In this document: piece after piece, positions 28,861-37,232 of the stretch
Position numbering within the stretch: position 1 is the stretch's first letter
How the letters are laid out: every line of letters begins with the position of its first letter
Assembly (NCBI GenBank): GCA_963711215.1
Contig: CAVQDH010000011.1
Span: 124,001 to 188,000, forward strand
DNA from: WHUA01 sp963711215
Lineage (GTDB): Bacteria > Pseudomonadota > Alphaproteobacteria > UBA8366
DNA: 64,000 nt
Direction of reading: 5' to 3'
The notes under the pieces: model-generated
Databases searched by the model: none
Told to the model about the DNA's origin: nothing
Seen by the model: the letters and a program-made list of their open reading frames with translations, nothing else
Program-made: the position numbers and the translations under genes

Positions 28861-30038
28861 TCCGCCGCTGCCTTCCCGCCGGTCAGCTGCCGGTGCGCCC
28901 GCTTGGCGTAGCGGTCGGTCATGCCGGCGATATAGTCGGCGACCACGCGCGCGGTGCCGGCCGTCGCCGGACCGTCGGTCAGCCGCCGCCACGGCTCGGG
29001 CAGGCGCTCGGGCGCGTCCATGAAGCCTTCGAACAGCTCGCGAACGATCTGGCGCGCGGCTTCGGTCTCGCGCGTGACGGATGGATGGCGGTACATATGC
29101 TCGAACAGGAAGCTCTTGATGTCGCGGTCCTTCTGAACCATCGCCGACGAGAACGCAACGACTGGATGGGGCAGCGCGCGGATCGCGGCGGCGGAGATCG
29201 GATCGGCCTCGCGAATGCGCCGGCGCGTCTCGGCCAGGACGTCATTGACCATGGCGTCGATCAGCCGCCGCACGACCTCCTGGATGAGCCGGCCGGGATC
29301 GATTTTCGGATATTGCCGGAACACCGTGTCGTAGATCTGGGCGACATGCGGCACCGCGCCGGTCAGCGTCTTCATGGTGAAGAGCCCCGCGCGCAGGCCG
29401 TCGTCGACGTCATGGTTGTCATAGGCGATGTCGTCGGCAATGGCGGCGACCTGCGCTTCCGGCCCGGCGAAGCTGCCGAGCTCGAGATCGTGCTCTGCGC
29501 TATACTCGGCAATGGTCTGCGGCACCGGCTTCTTGCGCGCCTTGCGGCCGGTCAGCGGGCCGTTGTGCTTGACCAGCCCTTCCAGCGTCTCCCAGGTCAG
29601 GTTGAGGCCGTCGAAGGCGGCGTAGCGCTGTTCCAGCAGGATCACCACGCGCAGCGTCTGATCGTTATGGTCGAAGCCGCCGAAAGGCTTCATCACCGCG
29701 TCGAGCGCCTCCTCGCCGGCATGGCCGAAGGGCGGGTGGCCGAAGTCATGCGCCAGCGCGAGCGCCTCCGCCAGATCGTTGTCGAGGCTCATGCTCCGGC
29801 TCAGGCCGCGGGCGATCTGCGCAACTTCCAGGCTGTGGGTCAGGCGGGTGCGGAAGTGGTCGCCCTCGGGCGAGACGAAGACCTGGGTCTTGTGCATCAG
29901 CCGGCGCAGCGCCGTCGAATGGATGATGCGGTCCCGGTCGCGCTGGAAGCAGGTCCGAGTCTCGCTTTCGGGCTCGCCGTAGAGGCGGCCACGGCTTGCC
30001 ATCGGGTCGCTGGCATACGGCGCGCGGTCGGAAGCCAT
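28857..30038 (-). CDS. dgt: dGTPase-like HD-domain triphosphohydrolase
   Basis: A 393-residue nucleotide hydrolase releasing triphosphate from dNTPs. The HD metal site is seen in FRTRLTHSLEV, LAHDFGHPPFGHAGEEAL and VAAIADDIAYDNHDVDDGL; RLMHKTQVFVSPEGDHF is the family lead-in. This is the shorter type-2 form common in alphaproteobacteria. First gene of the dgt-argS-SPOR-nagZ row and divergent from the erpA-like gene over a 146-bp gap. Confidence 0.93.
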   Translation of the reverse strand: MASDRAPYASDPMASRGRLYGEPESETRTCFQRDRDRIIHSTALRRLMHKTQVFVSPEGDHFRTRLTHSLEVAQIARGLSRSMSLDNDLAEALALAHDFGHPPFGHAGEEALDAVMKPFGGFDHNDQTLRVVILLEQRYAAFDGLNLTWETLEGLVKHNGPLTGRKARKKPVPQTIAEYSAEHDLELGSFAGPEAQVAAIADDIAYDNHDVDDGLRAGLFTMKTLTGAVPHVAQIYDTVFRQYPKIDPGRLIQEVVRRLIDAMVNDVLAETRRRIREADPISAAAIRALPHPVVAFSSAMVQKDRDIKSFLFEHMYRHPSVTRETEAARQIVRELFEGFMDAPERLPEPWRRLTDGPATAGTARVVADYIAGMTDRYAKRAHRQLTGGKAAAE

Positions 30039-30112
30039 GGCGGGAAACTATAGAGCCCGGCTTGGGAACGCAACGGCCCCCGCGGCGCCCGGGCGGCCGG
30101 CCGCGGCGGGGA

Positions 30113-30161
30113 TTGACAAATCCTGGCGGAACTCTATCTAAGCCTTTAGAATACCGTCTAA
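30113..30161 (+). promoter_or_regulatory. Promoter region of erpA-like gene with TCTAA/TTAGA half-sites
   Basis: TTGACA at 30113-30118 could be a -35 hexamer with TATCTA (30135-30140) as a weak -10, 16 bp apart. Three alternating half-sites follow: TCTAA (30137-30141), TTAGA (30146-30150) and TCTAA (30157-30161). The last two form TTAGA-N6-TCTAA, one base off the spacing of the Irr iron-control element. An iron-responsive operator is a reasonable guess for an Fe-S gene, but the base spacing and possible indel errors leave it open. Confidence 0.4.
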
Positions 30162-30184
30162 TCCGAAGCTTTTGGGAACACGGC

Positions 30185-30547
30185 ATGTCCGACGCCTTCG
30201 CCACGGAAAAAAGCACCGCCGAGCGCCGATTCTCGGTCAGCGAGAGCGCTTGCCGCCGAATCGCAAAGCTTTTGGCAGAGGAGCCCGCCGGCACGATGCT
30301 GCGGGTGACGGTCTCCGGCGGCGGCTGTTCGGGCTACCAGTACGGCTTCGGCTTCGATGCCGAGCGCACCGCCGACGACCATTTTTTCGAGACCAACGGC
30401 ATCACGGTGGTGATCGACGACGTGTCGCTCGACCTCTTGGGCGGCGCGGAGCTCGACTTCGTCGAGGATCTGGTCGGCGCGTCCTTCCAGGTCAAGAACC
30501 CGAACGCGACCTCGTCCTGCGGCTGCGGCGCCTCTTTCTCGGTCTGA
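30185..30547 (+). CDS. erpA: A-type iron-sulfur cluster carrier, ErpA/IscA-like
   Basis: A 120-residue cytoplasmic carrier that delivers Fe-S clusters to target proteins. The three conserved cysteines are present: VSGGGCSGYQY and SSCGCGASFSV. The usual YEFDL-type region appears as FGFDAERTADDHFF. ATG 30185 gives the normal length. The gene is monocistronic here, away from any suf or isc genes, as is usual for erpA in alphaproteobacteria. Whether it is ErpA or IscA proper is not decided by the motif alone. Confidence 0.9.
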   Translation: MSDAFATEKSTAERRFSVSESACRRIAKLLAEEPAGTMLRVTVSGGGCSGYQYGFGFDAERTADDHFFETNGITVVIDDVSLDLLGGAELDFVEDLVGASFQVKNPNATSSCGCGASFSV

Positions 30548-30591
30548 GGCGGCCGGGCCGGCTTCCCTGCCCTTCTTCTCCGGTATGAAAA

Positions 30592-31566
30592 TCAGGCCGC
30601 TGGCGCTCGCCGGCGGGTGAACCACAGCACGGTCCGGGCCAGCAGCGGCATCACCGCCGGCCGGATCAGGCGCGCGTCGTAGCCGCGCATGCGCCGCTCG
30701 TTCTCTTCCAGGCAGACCGCCATCAGGCCGGTGAAATTGACGTCGAAGCCCATGGCCTCATGGCCGCTGGCGGTGAAGTTGTCGCCGCCGCCGACGTCGC
30801 GCGCGGTCTGGATGCGCTCCCAGGCCAGCGCCGCCCAGACCGCAAGGACGCGCGCGGCGAAGATCGGCCGCCGCCACCAGGGCAGGTTGCGCCGGTGCCA
30901 GGCCGCCCAGTTCACGAAGAACAGGATGTGCCGGCATTCCTCCTGCATCACGGGCTCGAAGGTCGCGACCAGCGCGGGCGGGAAGAAGCCGGACCGGCGC
31001 GCCAGCTCGAACAGGCCGAAGGCGAAGTAGCTATCGATGCATTCGCTGAAGCCGGTCTTCATGTAGGCCCATTCGGTGTCGCGCGGCTTGAGATATTCCG
31101 GCTCCGGCTCGAGCTTGATGCCGTAGGCGGCGACCATATGCGCCAGCACTTCCTTGTGCCGGCCCTCCTCGAAGCCGTTCAGCTCGAGCGCCTCGCGCAC
31201 CAGGGGATCGGCGATCGTCTCGGCATAGCCCAGCATGCGCATGCGCGCCTTGCCTTCGGTCTGTACCGCGATGTCCCAGATCGGCAGGGTTATCAGGCGC
31301 TGGCGCTCGGGCTCGGTCAGCTTCGGCCAGTCGATGATCGCGGGCCTGTAGGGATTGTAGGTATCGAGCAGCATGCGGGAGAAAAGCCGCTTATGCGCCT
31401 CGCTGCCGAGCGGCGCGTCCCCCGCCACGTCGCCGCGCCAGTTGCGCGAGGCGCGGTCCGCGTCCTCGATCACCGCCTCGTCCGGCAGCACCGTCACCGG
31501 CGCCGCGGCGGGCGCATTGCCGTCTTGTCTCATGGGGGCGTTGTTCACCATCGTCCCGATCACCAT
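30592..31566 (-). CDS. Ferritin-like diiron-domain protein
   Basis: A 324-residue protein with two carboxylate/histidine motifs typical of four-helix diiron proteins: ALELNGFEEGRHKEVL (about 135-150) and TFEPVMQEECRHILFF (about 210-225), each with Glu and ExxH. It may bind a nonheme diiron site and act as an oxygenase or oxidoreductase. The exact reaction is unknown. ATG 31566 is taken; a later ATG 33 bp downstream is possible. The gene is divergent from xthA and convergent with the erpA-like gene. Confidence 0.75.
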   Translation of the reverse strand: MVIGTMVNNAPMRQDGNAPAAAPVTVLPDEAVIEDADRASRNWRGDVAGDAPLGSEAHKRLFSRMLLDTYNPYRPAIIDWPKLTEPERQRLITLPIWDIAVQTEGKARMRMLGYAETIADPLVREALELNGFEEGRHKEVLAHMVAAYGIKLEPEPEYLKPRDTEWAYMKTGFSECIDSYFAFGLFELARRSGFFPPALVATFEPVMQEECRHILFFVNWAAWHRRNLPWWRRPIFAARVLAVWAALAWERIQTARDVGGGDNFTASGHEAMGFDVNFTGLMAVCLEENERRMRGYDARLIRPAVMPLLARTVLWFTRRRAPAA

Positions 31567-31876
31567 ACTGCGCGGCGCACCGCCGGGATGCGCCGCCTCG
31601 AAGAATTTGGCCGGCCGCGGACCAAGGTGCGGACCAAGGGCCGCCCGGCCGAAAGCGGCCGCATGTTAGCGCAAACATCCCGATCCGAGAATGTCGAATT
31701 CGCCGATCCGGCCCCACTGTGGCCGATACGCGACGCCTTGCCGCGGCCCGGATAAGGCCCAGATGGGCGCCAAATGGGCCTCGGCGGGGCCGCGCGTCGC
31801 CTCTTGCGGTGCAATCGGCCGGCGGGTATGGCAACATCACGCAAGCCTCCGGCTCCCCTAACGCATCGGCCCCGCC
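31567..31876. other. Intergenic, no gene seen
   Basis: The 310 bp between two divergent starts (ferritin-like gene and xthA) shows no coding region on either strand. A 12-bp tandem duplication (GCGGACCAAGG type, 31617-31640) is the only visible structure. It probably holds the promoters of both genes. Confidence 0.6.
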
Positions 31877-32647
31877 ATGAAGATCGCGACCTTCAACGTC
31901 AATTCCATCAAGGCCCGCCTGCCGCGCGTCCTCGAATGGCTCGAGGAAGCCAAGCCGGACGTGGCGCTGCTGCAGGAGACCAAGACCGAGGACGACACAT
32001 TCCCCCTGCTCGAGATAAGCGGCCTCGGCTACGAAGCGGCGGTGCACGGCCAGAAGACCTATAACGGCGTCGCCATCCTGTCGCGCCATCCGATCGAGGA
32101 CCTGCGCCGCGGCCTGCCCGGCGACACCTCGGACGCACAGGCGCGCTATATCGAGGCGACGGTCAAGGGCCTCCGGGTGGCGAGCATCTACCTGCCGAAC
32201 GGCAACCCGTCGGACAGCGACAAGTTCGGCTACAAGCTTGCCTGGATGGAGCGGCTGCGCACGCATATCCGCCGCACCCTGCTGCCAACCGAGATTCCGC
32301 TCGTACTGGGCGGTGACTACAACTGCTGCCCCACGGACAAGGACGTCTACGACCCGGAAGGCTGGGCCGACGACGCGCTCTGCCGGCCGGAGACGCGGGC
32401 CCAGTTCCGCGCGCTGGTCAATCTCGGCCTGACCGAGGCCTGGCGCGCGCTGCACAACGAGATCGCGTATTCCTTCTGGGACTACCAGGGCGGCGCCTGG
32501 CAGCGCGACCAGGGGCTGCGCATCGACCATTTCCTGCTCTCGCCGCAGGCCGCCGACCGCCTGCTTGCCTGCGAGATCGACCGCAAGCAGCGCGGCAAGG
32601 AAAAGGCCTCCGACCACACGCCGGTATGGGTCGAGCTGGGGGAGTAG
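31877..32647 (+). CDS. xthA: Exodeoxyribonuclease III
   Basis: A 256-residue AP endonuclease and 3'-5' exonuclease of base excision repair. Catalytic motifs in order: ATFNVNSIKARL (Asn), LLQETKTED (Glu), YLPNGNP, VLGGDYNCCPTDKDVYDP (Asp/Asn) and SDHTPVWVEL (Asp-His). RIDHFLLS is also typical. The frame is intact; length is normal. It is convergent with the ABC binding-protein gene; the 180-bp gap between them holds two palindromic repeats. Confidence 0.95.
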   Translation: MKIATFNVNSIKARLPRVLEWLEEAKPDVALLQETKTEDDTFPLLEISGLGYEAAVHGQKTYNGVAILSRHPIEDLRRGLPGDTSDAQARYIEATVKGLRVASIYLPNGNPSDSDKFGYKLAWMERLRTHIRRTLLPTEIPLVLGGDYNCCPTDKDVYDPEGWADDALCRPETRAQFRALVNLGLTEAWRALHNEIAYSFWDYQGGAWQRDQGLRIDHFLLSPQAADRLLACEIDRKQRGKEKASDHTPVWVELGE

Positions 32648-32670
32648 GCCCGCTTTACCTTCTTATATTT

Positions 32671-32782
32671 CCCTCCCCCCTTGCGGGGGAGGGTCAGGTT
32701 GGGGGGACCTTTGCGCCGCCCACACTTCGGCTCCCGGTCAAAAATACCCCCCACCTAAATCCTCCCCCACGAGGGGGGAGGA
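32671..32782. repeat. Pair of inverted GC-rich palindromes (repeat family)
   Basis: Two hairpins in inverted orientation lie between convergent xthA and the binding-protein gene. The first has a 9-bp stem CCCTCCCCC/GGGGGAGGG (32671-32679, 32685-32693) followed by TCAGGTTGGGGGG; the second (32747-32782) is an inverted, slightly diverged copy preceded by CCCCCCACCTAAA. Same family as at 9.65, 12.96, 40.2 and 44.0 kb. Probable bidirectional terminator. Confidence 0.75.
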
Positions 32783-32829
32783 CTTTGTTGTTAGGCGCCG
32801 TCTGGGTGCTCCACGTCACCCAAAGCGGG

Positions 32830-34077
32830 CTATGAGATCACCTCCACGAACTGGTTCTTCCCGTCCTTGATGACCTGGTGCAGGAAGTGGCGGTTGAGCT
32901 GGTCGCCCCGCTTGTCGAAGTCGCAGTCGGCGCCGGCGCCGACATAGGCGACCTTGCCGCCCTTGCGGATGATCTTGAGCGCTTCCACGCCGTCGCTCAC
33001 CAGCTTGCCCGGCGGGTTGGCGACGACCGGGATCTGCTTGGTCCAGACCGCGCTCTCCTCCGTGCCCGCCTTCTCCATCGCCAGCGCGGCCACCCACATC
33101 TGGTCGAAGGCGTTGCCGGCGAACAGGAACACCGTCCCTGCCGGCGCCCCCATCATCTTCACGAAGCGCTTGTAGCTGGGGCTGTTGACCGGCGGCGCCG
33201 GCTGGTAGTGGTCGATGCCCTCGGCCACCTTGGCGCCGACATTCTTCAGGAAGCGCCCGTTGGCGTCGGCCGCGATCGAGAGCGAGACGATCTTGCTGTC
33301 GAAGCCGCCGCGGTAGACCTCCTTCACGATCGAGGTGAAGTCCGTCAGCAGGCCGGGAATGAAGACGCCGTCCGGCTTGGCGCCGAACACCTTCTCCACC
33401 TCGGCGCGGTAGGACGCCTGTTCCGGCAGGTAGCTGACATTGTCGACGAGCGTGCCGCCGCCCTTCTTGAGCTCCGCGATGAAGGGATCGATCATGCTGA
33501 CGATGAAGGGATTCTGCTGCGCCAGGATGGAGACCTTCTTGTAGCCGCGCTCCAGGCAGATCTTGGCGCCGGGCGGCCCCCATTGCGTCGATTTCGCCTG
33601 GAAGCGCCAGATCAGTCCGCCATGCTCCTGCTCGGTCACCGCGTTGGCCGCGCAGCTCACCATCATGACCTTCTTGGCGTCGATCAGCAGCTGCTTGGAC
33701 GCCATGGCGATCGGGCTGCCCCAATAGCCGATGATGCAGGTGACGCCATTCACGTCGAGCAGCTTCTTGGTCGCCGCGGCGCCGGCGGTCGGGTTCGATT
33801 CCGAATCCTCGATCAGCAGCTCGATCGGCCGGCCGCCGAGCAGGCCGCCGTGGTCGTTGATCGTCTTGGCCGCCAGCTTGGCCGCCTTTTCCATTTCCGG
33901 CCCATACGCGCCGGTGGCGCCGGTGAACGGGATCACCATGCCGACCTTGATCGGCTTCCCCGCGGCCCAGGACCGGCGGACGGATGGCGCGGCGATGGCG
34001 AACGCGCCGGCCGCGACACCGGTAGCAAGCACTCGCCGCCGGGAAATGCCGGGCGGCGCTGTCGGTTTCTTCGTCAT
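32830..34077 (-). CDS. ABC transporter substrate-binding protein, branched-chain (Peripla_BP_6) type, Tat-exported
   Basis: A 415-residue periplasmic binding protein. The N-terminus has a twin-arginine signal (ISRRRVLATGVAAGAFAIAA ending before AAGKPIKVGMVIPFTG). Family motifs include ATGAYGPEMEKAAKLAAKTI and SESNPTAGAAATKKLLD. ATG 34077 is set by AAGGAG 8 bp upstream. It is the last gene of the unit livG-livF-livH-livM-AhpD-like-SBP. Ligand could be an amino acid, aromatic acid or amide; the family is broad. Tat export means it folds in the cytoplasm first and links it to tatABC in this window. Confidence 0.92.
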   Translation of the reverse strand: MTKKPTAPPGISRRRVLATGVAAGAFAIAAPSVRRSWAAGKPIKVGMVIPFTGATGAYGPEMEKAAKLAAKTINDHGGLLGGRPIELLIEDSESNPTAGAAATKKLLDVNGVTCIIGYWGSPIAMASKQLLIDAKKVMMVSCAANAVTEQEHGGLIWRFQAKSTQWGPPGAKICLERGYKKVSILAQQNPFIVSMIDPFIAELKKGGGTLVDNVSYLPEQASYRAEVEKVFGAKPDGVFIPGLLTDFTSIVKEVYRGGFDSKIVSLSIAADANGRFLKNVGAKVAEGIDHYQPAPPVNSPSYKRFVKMMGAPAGTVFLFAGNAFDQMWVAALAMEKAGTEESAVWTKQIPVVANPPGKLVSDGVEALKIIRKGGKVAYVGAGADCDFDKRGDQLNRHFLHQVIKDGKNQFVEVIS

Positions 34078-34162
34078 TGGTTCTACTCCTTGGCTAGAGA
34101 AAGGGCCCTCTGTTTCGAGTGGCCTTCCTCCCGGATTTTTTGGTTGAATGGGGTGTGACCGC

Positions 34163-34705
34163 TCATGCGCCGGCAAGCTCCGGCTCGATCTCGATCATCA
34201 AGGCGTCGTTGAAGCGGTTGAAGAAGCCGCACAGCGCGATGCGGAGCGTCAGCTCGACGATCTCCGCCTCGCTGAAGACGGCGCGCAGGCGGTCGAACAG
34301 GTTGTCGCGCAGCCGGCCTGCGTTGTTGGTCACCGCGATCGCGTACTCGACGACGAGCTTGTCCACCGCGTCGAGCTCCGGATGATCCTGGTAGTCGAGA
34401 AGGCGCTCGACGCCGGCGGCGGAGATGCCTTCGACCGTGAGGTAGGGACTGTGATGCGCGACGCAGTAGTCGCAGGCGTTGATCTTCGAGACAACGGTCA
34501 CCGCGAGCTCGATATAGCGCCACTTGATCCCCTGGCGCGCCTTCAGCTCCATCAGCATCGCGGCCAGGTGATGCGCCGCCGGCGGGACATGCGCGAGAAC
34601 CTGCGCCTGGTTGCCGAACGGGCCGTATTCGGTGCCGAATTGCCGGACGACGTCGCGCACGTTATCGGGCAGGTCGCTGTAGGGAACGGGAGAGACACGC
34701 GCCAT
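34163..34705 (-). CDS. Carboxymuconolactone decarboxylase/AhpD-like protein
   Basis: A 180-residue all-helical protein with the CxxC-His pattern NACDYCVAHHSPYL near residue 77, as in AhpD and the gamma-carboxymuconolactone decarboxylase family. It may be a peroxide-handling thiol protein or a decarboxylase/isomerase in the degradation of the imported compound. It sits inside the ABC importer unit, 3 bp after the livM stop and 85 bp before the binding-protein start, which favours a catabolic link. Substrate unknown. Confidence 0.83.
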   Translation of the reverse strand: MARVSPVPYSDLPDNVRDVVRQFGTEYGPFGNQAQVLAHVPPAAHHLAAMLMELKARQGIKWRYIELAVTVVSKINACDYCVAHHSPYLTVEGISAAGVERLLDYQDHPELDAVDKLVVEYAIAVTNNAGRLRDNLFDRLRAVFSEAEIVELTLRIALCGFFNRFNDALMIEIEPELAGA

Positions 34706-34708
34706 TGC

Positions 34709-35650
34709 TCAATCCTCGCCAAGATGGGAGCCCGGCGCGGTGCCGGGCCCTTGGGGTTTCGGTGCTTTCATGTGGAATTCGCCGAGGAAGCCCTGCGGCC
34801 GGAAGATCAGCAGCGCGATCAGCCCGGCGCCGATCAGGATGAGCCGGATCGCGGCGACCTGCGCGTTGTCCAATACGACGACGAAATCCTTCAGGAAACG
34901 CGTCGCCTCGAGCAGGAACATGATCGAGCACGCGCCCAGGATCAGGCCGAGATGCGAGCCCCGGCCGCCGGCGATCACCGCCATGAAGGCGTAGGCGGTG
35001 AGGATCGGCGTGAACTGGCTCGGGTCGATATAGCTGAACTGGAAGGCCTGGAGCGCGCCGGCCAGCCCGGTGATGCCGCCGCCGATGGCAAAGGCTTTGA
35101 GCCGCAGCAGATAGACGTTCTTGCCCAGGCTGGCGGCGACCAGATCGTCGTCGCGGACGGCGCGGAGCGCGCGGCCGAACGGCGACCGGGTCAGGATCTC
35201 CAGGCCGGCAAAGACGATCAGAACGGCGGCGACGCACAAGGCGAGGAAGAAGACCTCGTAATGGGCGTCGCCGACGACGTCGATCAGCGGCCGCGGGATG
35301 CCGGGCAGGCCCAGCGCGCCGCGGGTCAGCCAGGTCTCGTTCAGGGTGACGAGATGAATGACCTCACCGAAACCGAGCGTGACGATCGCCAGGTAATCGC
35401 CGGACAGCCTGAGCGAGATCAGCGACACGAGTGCGCCCATGAGCGCGCACAGGACGATCGCGGCCGAGACCGAGACGGCGGCGTTGAAGCCGTGCAGGGA
35501 CAGGATCGCCGTCACATAGGCGCCGAGCGCGACGAAGCCGGCCAGGCCGAAATTGACCATGCCGCACATCCCCCACTGCACGTTGAGCGCGAAGGCGATC
35601 AGCGCGGCGATGGAAACCAAAGTGAGGATCGTCGTCAGGTAGCCGATCAT
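34709..35650 (-). CDS. livM: Branched-chain-type ABC transporter permease LivM
   Basis: A 313-residue inner-membrane permease with about eight to nine helices. Family signatures: IAFALNVQWGMCGMVNFGLAG near the N-terminus, LRLSGDYLAIVTLGFGE and SPFGRALRAVRDDDLVAASLG in the middle, and FRPQGFLGE at the end. Its ATG (35650) overlaps the livH stop by 4 bp. Partners are LivH, the two ATPases and the Tat-exported binding protein. Confidence 0.93.
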   Translation of the reverse strand: MIGYLTTILTLVSIAALIAFALNVQWGMCGMVNFGLAGFVALGAYVTAILSLHGFNAAVSVSAAIVLCALMGALVSLISLRLSGDYLAIVTLGFGEVIHLVTLNETWLTRGALGLPGIPRPLIDVVGDAHYEVFFLALCVAAVLIVFAGLEILTRSPFGRALRAVRDDDLVAASLGKNVYLLRLKAFAIGGGITGLAGALQAFQFSYIDPSQFTPILTAYAFMAVIAGGRGSHLGLILGACSIMFLLEATRFLKDFVVVLDNAQVAAIRLILIGAGLIALLIFRPQGFLGEFHMKAPKPQGPGTAPGSHLGED

Positions 35651-36507
35651 CGGGTGATCTCCCGCCTGCCGAACAGCCCGTGCGGCCGGAACAGCAGGAT
35701 CAGCGCGATGACGCAGAATCCGACGCCGGAGCGGTAGTTCGTGCTGACGACCAGGGTCGCCAGCTCGCCAACCACGCCCAGCGTCAGCGCGCCGACGACC
35801 GCGCCGACCGGGCTGCCCAGCCCGCCGAGGATGGCGGCGGCAAAGGTGACGATGATGTAGTTCCAGCCCATCTGCGGGTCGATCGCGCGGTCCATGCCGA
35901 TCAGCACCCCGGCCGCCGCGACCAGCGCGCCGGTGAGCAGCCAGGCTGCGGTGATCACCCGGTTCGCGTCGATGCCGCGCGCCGCCGCCAGGGCCGGATT
36001 GTCGGCAATCGCCCGCATGGCGCGCCCGAGCGGCGTGTGCAGCAGGATCAGGTAGACCAGGATCATCGCGGACACGCTGATCCCGGCGGCGACGATCTGC
36101 TCGTAGTTGATCCGGAGACCCAGCGCCCGCATCGGCCGCGACAGGGGAATGTCGAAGTTGCGCGCGTCGTTGCCGAAAAACAGCCGGCAGATATTCTCGA
36201 GCACGAAGGAGAGCCCCATGCTCGCCACCAGCAGGATGATCGGCCCGCGGCCGCGCAGCGGCTTGAAAACAAGCGCGTCGCAGAGGACCGCGACCAAGGG
36301 AAACAGCAGCACGGTGAGCGCGCCGGCATACAGGAGGGGCAGCCCGGCCCGGCCGTTGAAGAACCAAGCCATGTAGGCGGCGACGGTGAGCATGGCGCCG
36401 ATCGCGAAGTTGGGAAACCGCAGGATCCCGAAGGTCAGCGAGAGCGCCAAGGCCGGAAGCGCGACGATCAATCCGGTTGCAAGGCCATTGATGATCAGCT
36501 GCCCCAA
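35647..36507 (-). CDS. livH: Branched-chain-type ABC transporter permease LivH
   Basis: A 286-residue inner-membrane permease. It starts MGQLIINGLATGLIVALPAL, has TPLGRAMRAIADNPALAAARGID with the EAA-like coupling loop and ends LLFRPHGLFGRREITR. The gene overlaps the livF stop by 13 bp and the livM start by 4 bp. It is the second permease of the same importer. Confidence 0.93.
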   Translation of the reverse strand: MGQLIINGLATGLIVALPALALSLTFGILRFPNFAIGAMLTVAAYMAWFFNGRAGLPLLYAGALTVLLFPLVAVLCDALVFKPLRGRGPIILLVASMGLSFVLENICRLFFGNDARNFDIPLSRPMRALGLRINYEQIVAAGISVSAMILVYLILLHTPLGRAMRAIADNPALAAARGIDANRVITAAWLLTGALVAAAGVLIGMDRAIDPQMGWNYIIVTFAAAILGGLGSPVGAVVGALTLGVVGELATLVVSTNYRSGVGFCVIALILLFRPHGLFGRREITR

Positions 36508-37232
36508 TGCTCACGCTCCCCGAGAAAGAGCTCATACAGGCTGCCGTTCGCGCGCAGCGCCTCCGCGCTCGATTGATGGCGCACGGCGCCGTTCACCAGC
36601 ACCAGCACGCGGTCCGAGAACGGCAGCGTCGCCGCGACATTCTGCTCGACCATGATCACCGTCACGCCGGACGCGTTGACCGCCCGGACCTTTTCGAGAA
36701 TTTGCTGGACGAGATGCGGCGACAGGCCGGCGGACGGCTCGTCGAGCAGCAGGACGTCCGGCGCGGAAATAAGCGCGCAGGCAAAGGCCAGCATCTGGCG
36801 CTGTCCGCCGCTGAGCGTGCCGGCCAGCACCCCGAGGCGGCCGGCGATATCGGGAAACAGCGCCAGGACGCGGTCGTACTCCTCCGCGCCGCCGCGGCGG
36901 CGCAGCCCGATGAACTCGGTCGCCAGCTTCAGGTTCTCGGCGATCGTCATGTTGCGGAAGACGTTGAACTCCTGGGGCACGTAGGCCATGCCTTCGGCGA
37001 TCCGCTGCGGCGTCCTGAAGGCCGTCACGTCCTTGCCGAACAGCGATATGGTCCCCCGCCGCGCCGGCACGATGCCGGCCAGGACCTTGATCAGCGAGGA
37101 CTTCCCCGATCCGTTCGGGCCGATGATGGTGAAGATCTCGCCCGCCCGGACGTGGAAGCTCACGCCGTTGACGATGTCGTCGCCGCCGTAGCCGGCGCGC
37201 AGCCCCTCGACCACGACGGGCCGGGCGCTCAC
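36495..37232 (-). CDS. livF: Branched-chain-type ABC transporter ATPase LivF
   Basis: A 245-residue ATP-binding subunit. Walker A GPNGSGKSS, Q-loop in MAYVPQEFNVFRNMT, signature LSGGQRQMLAF, Walker B VLLLDEPSAGLSP and EQNVAATLPFSDR are all present. The start is GTG 37232, which overlaps the livG stop as GTGA; the open frame reaches far upstream but through the other gene. Pairs with LivG as a heterodimeric motor. Confidence 0.93.
   Translation of the reverse strand: MSARPVVVEGLRAGYGGDDIVNGVSFHVRAGEIFTIIGPNGSGKSSLIKVLAGIVPARRGTISLFGKDVTAFRTPQRIAEGMAYVPQEFNVFRNMTIAENLKLATEFIGLRRRGGAEEYDRVLALFPDIAGRLGVLAGTLSGGQRQMLAFACALISAPDVLLLDEPSAGLSPHLVQQILEKVRAVNASGVTVIMVEQNVAATLPFSDRVLVLVNGAVRHQSSAEALRANGSLYELFLGEREHWGS

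Noticed and set aside
31617..31640. 12-bp tandem duplication as a regulatory array
   Set aside because: Only two copies, imperfect, with no palindromic content; too little to support a binding site.
34709..36535. A single 608-codon protein covering livM and livH
   Set aside because: Only the second half (from 35650) is LivM. The first half is the wrong frame of livH; no fusion is needed, and livH has its own intact frame.
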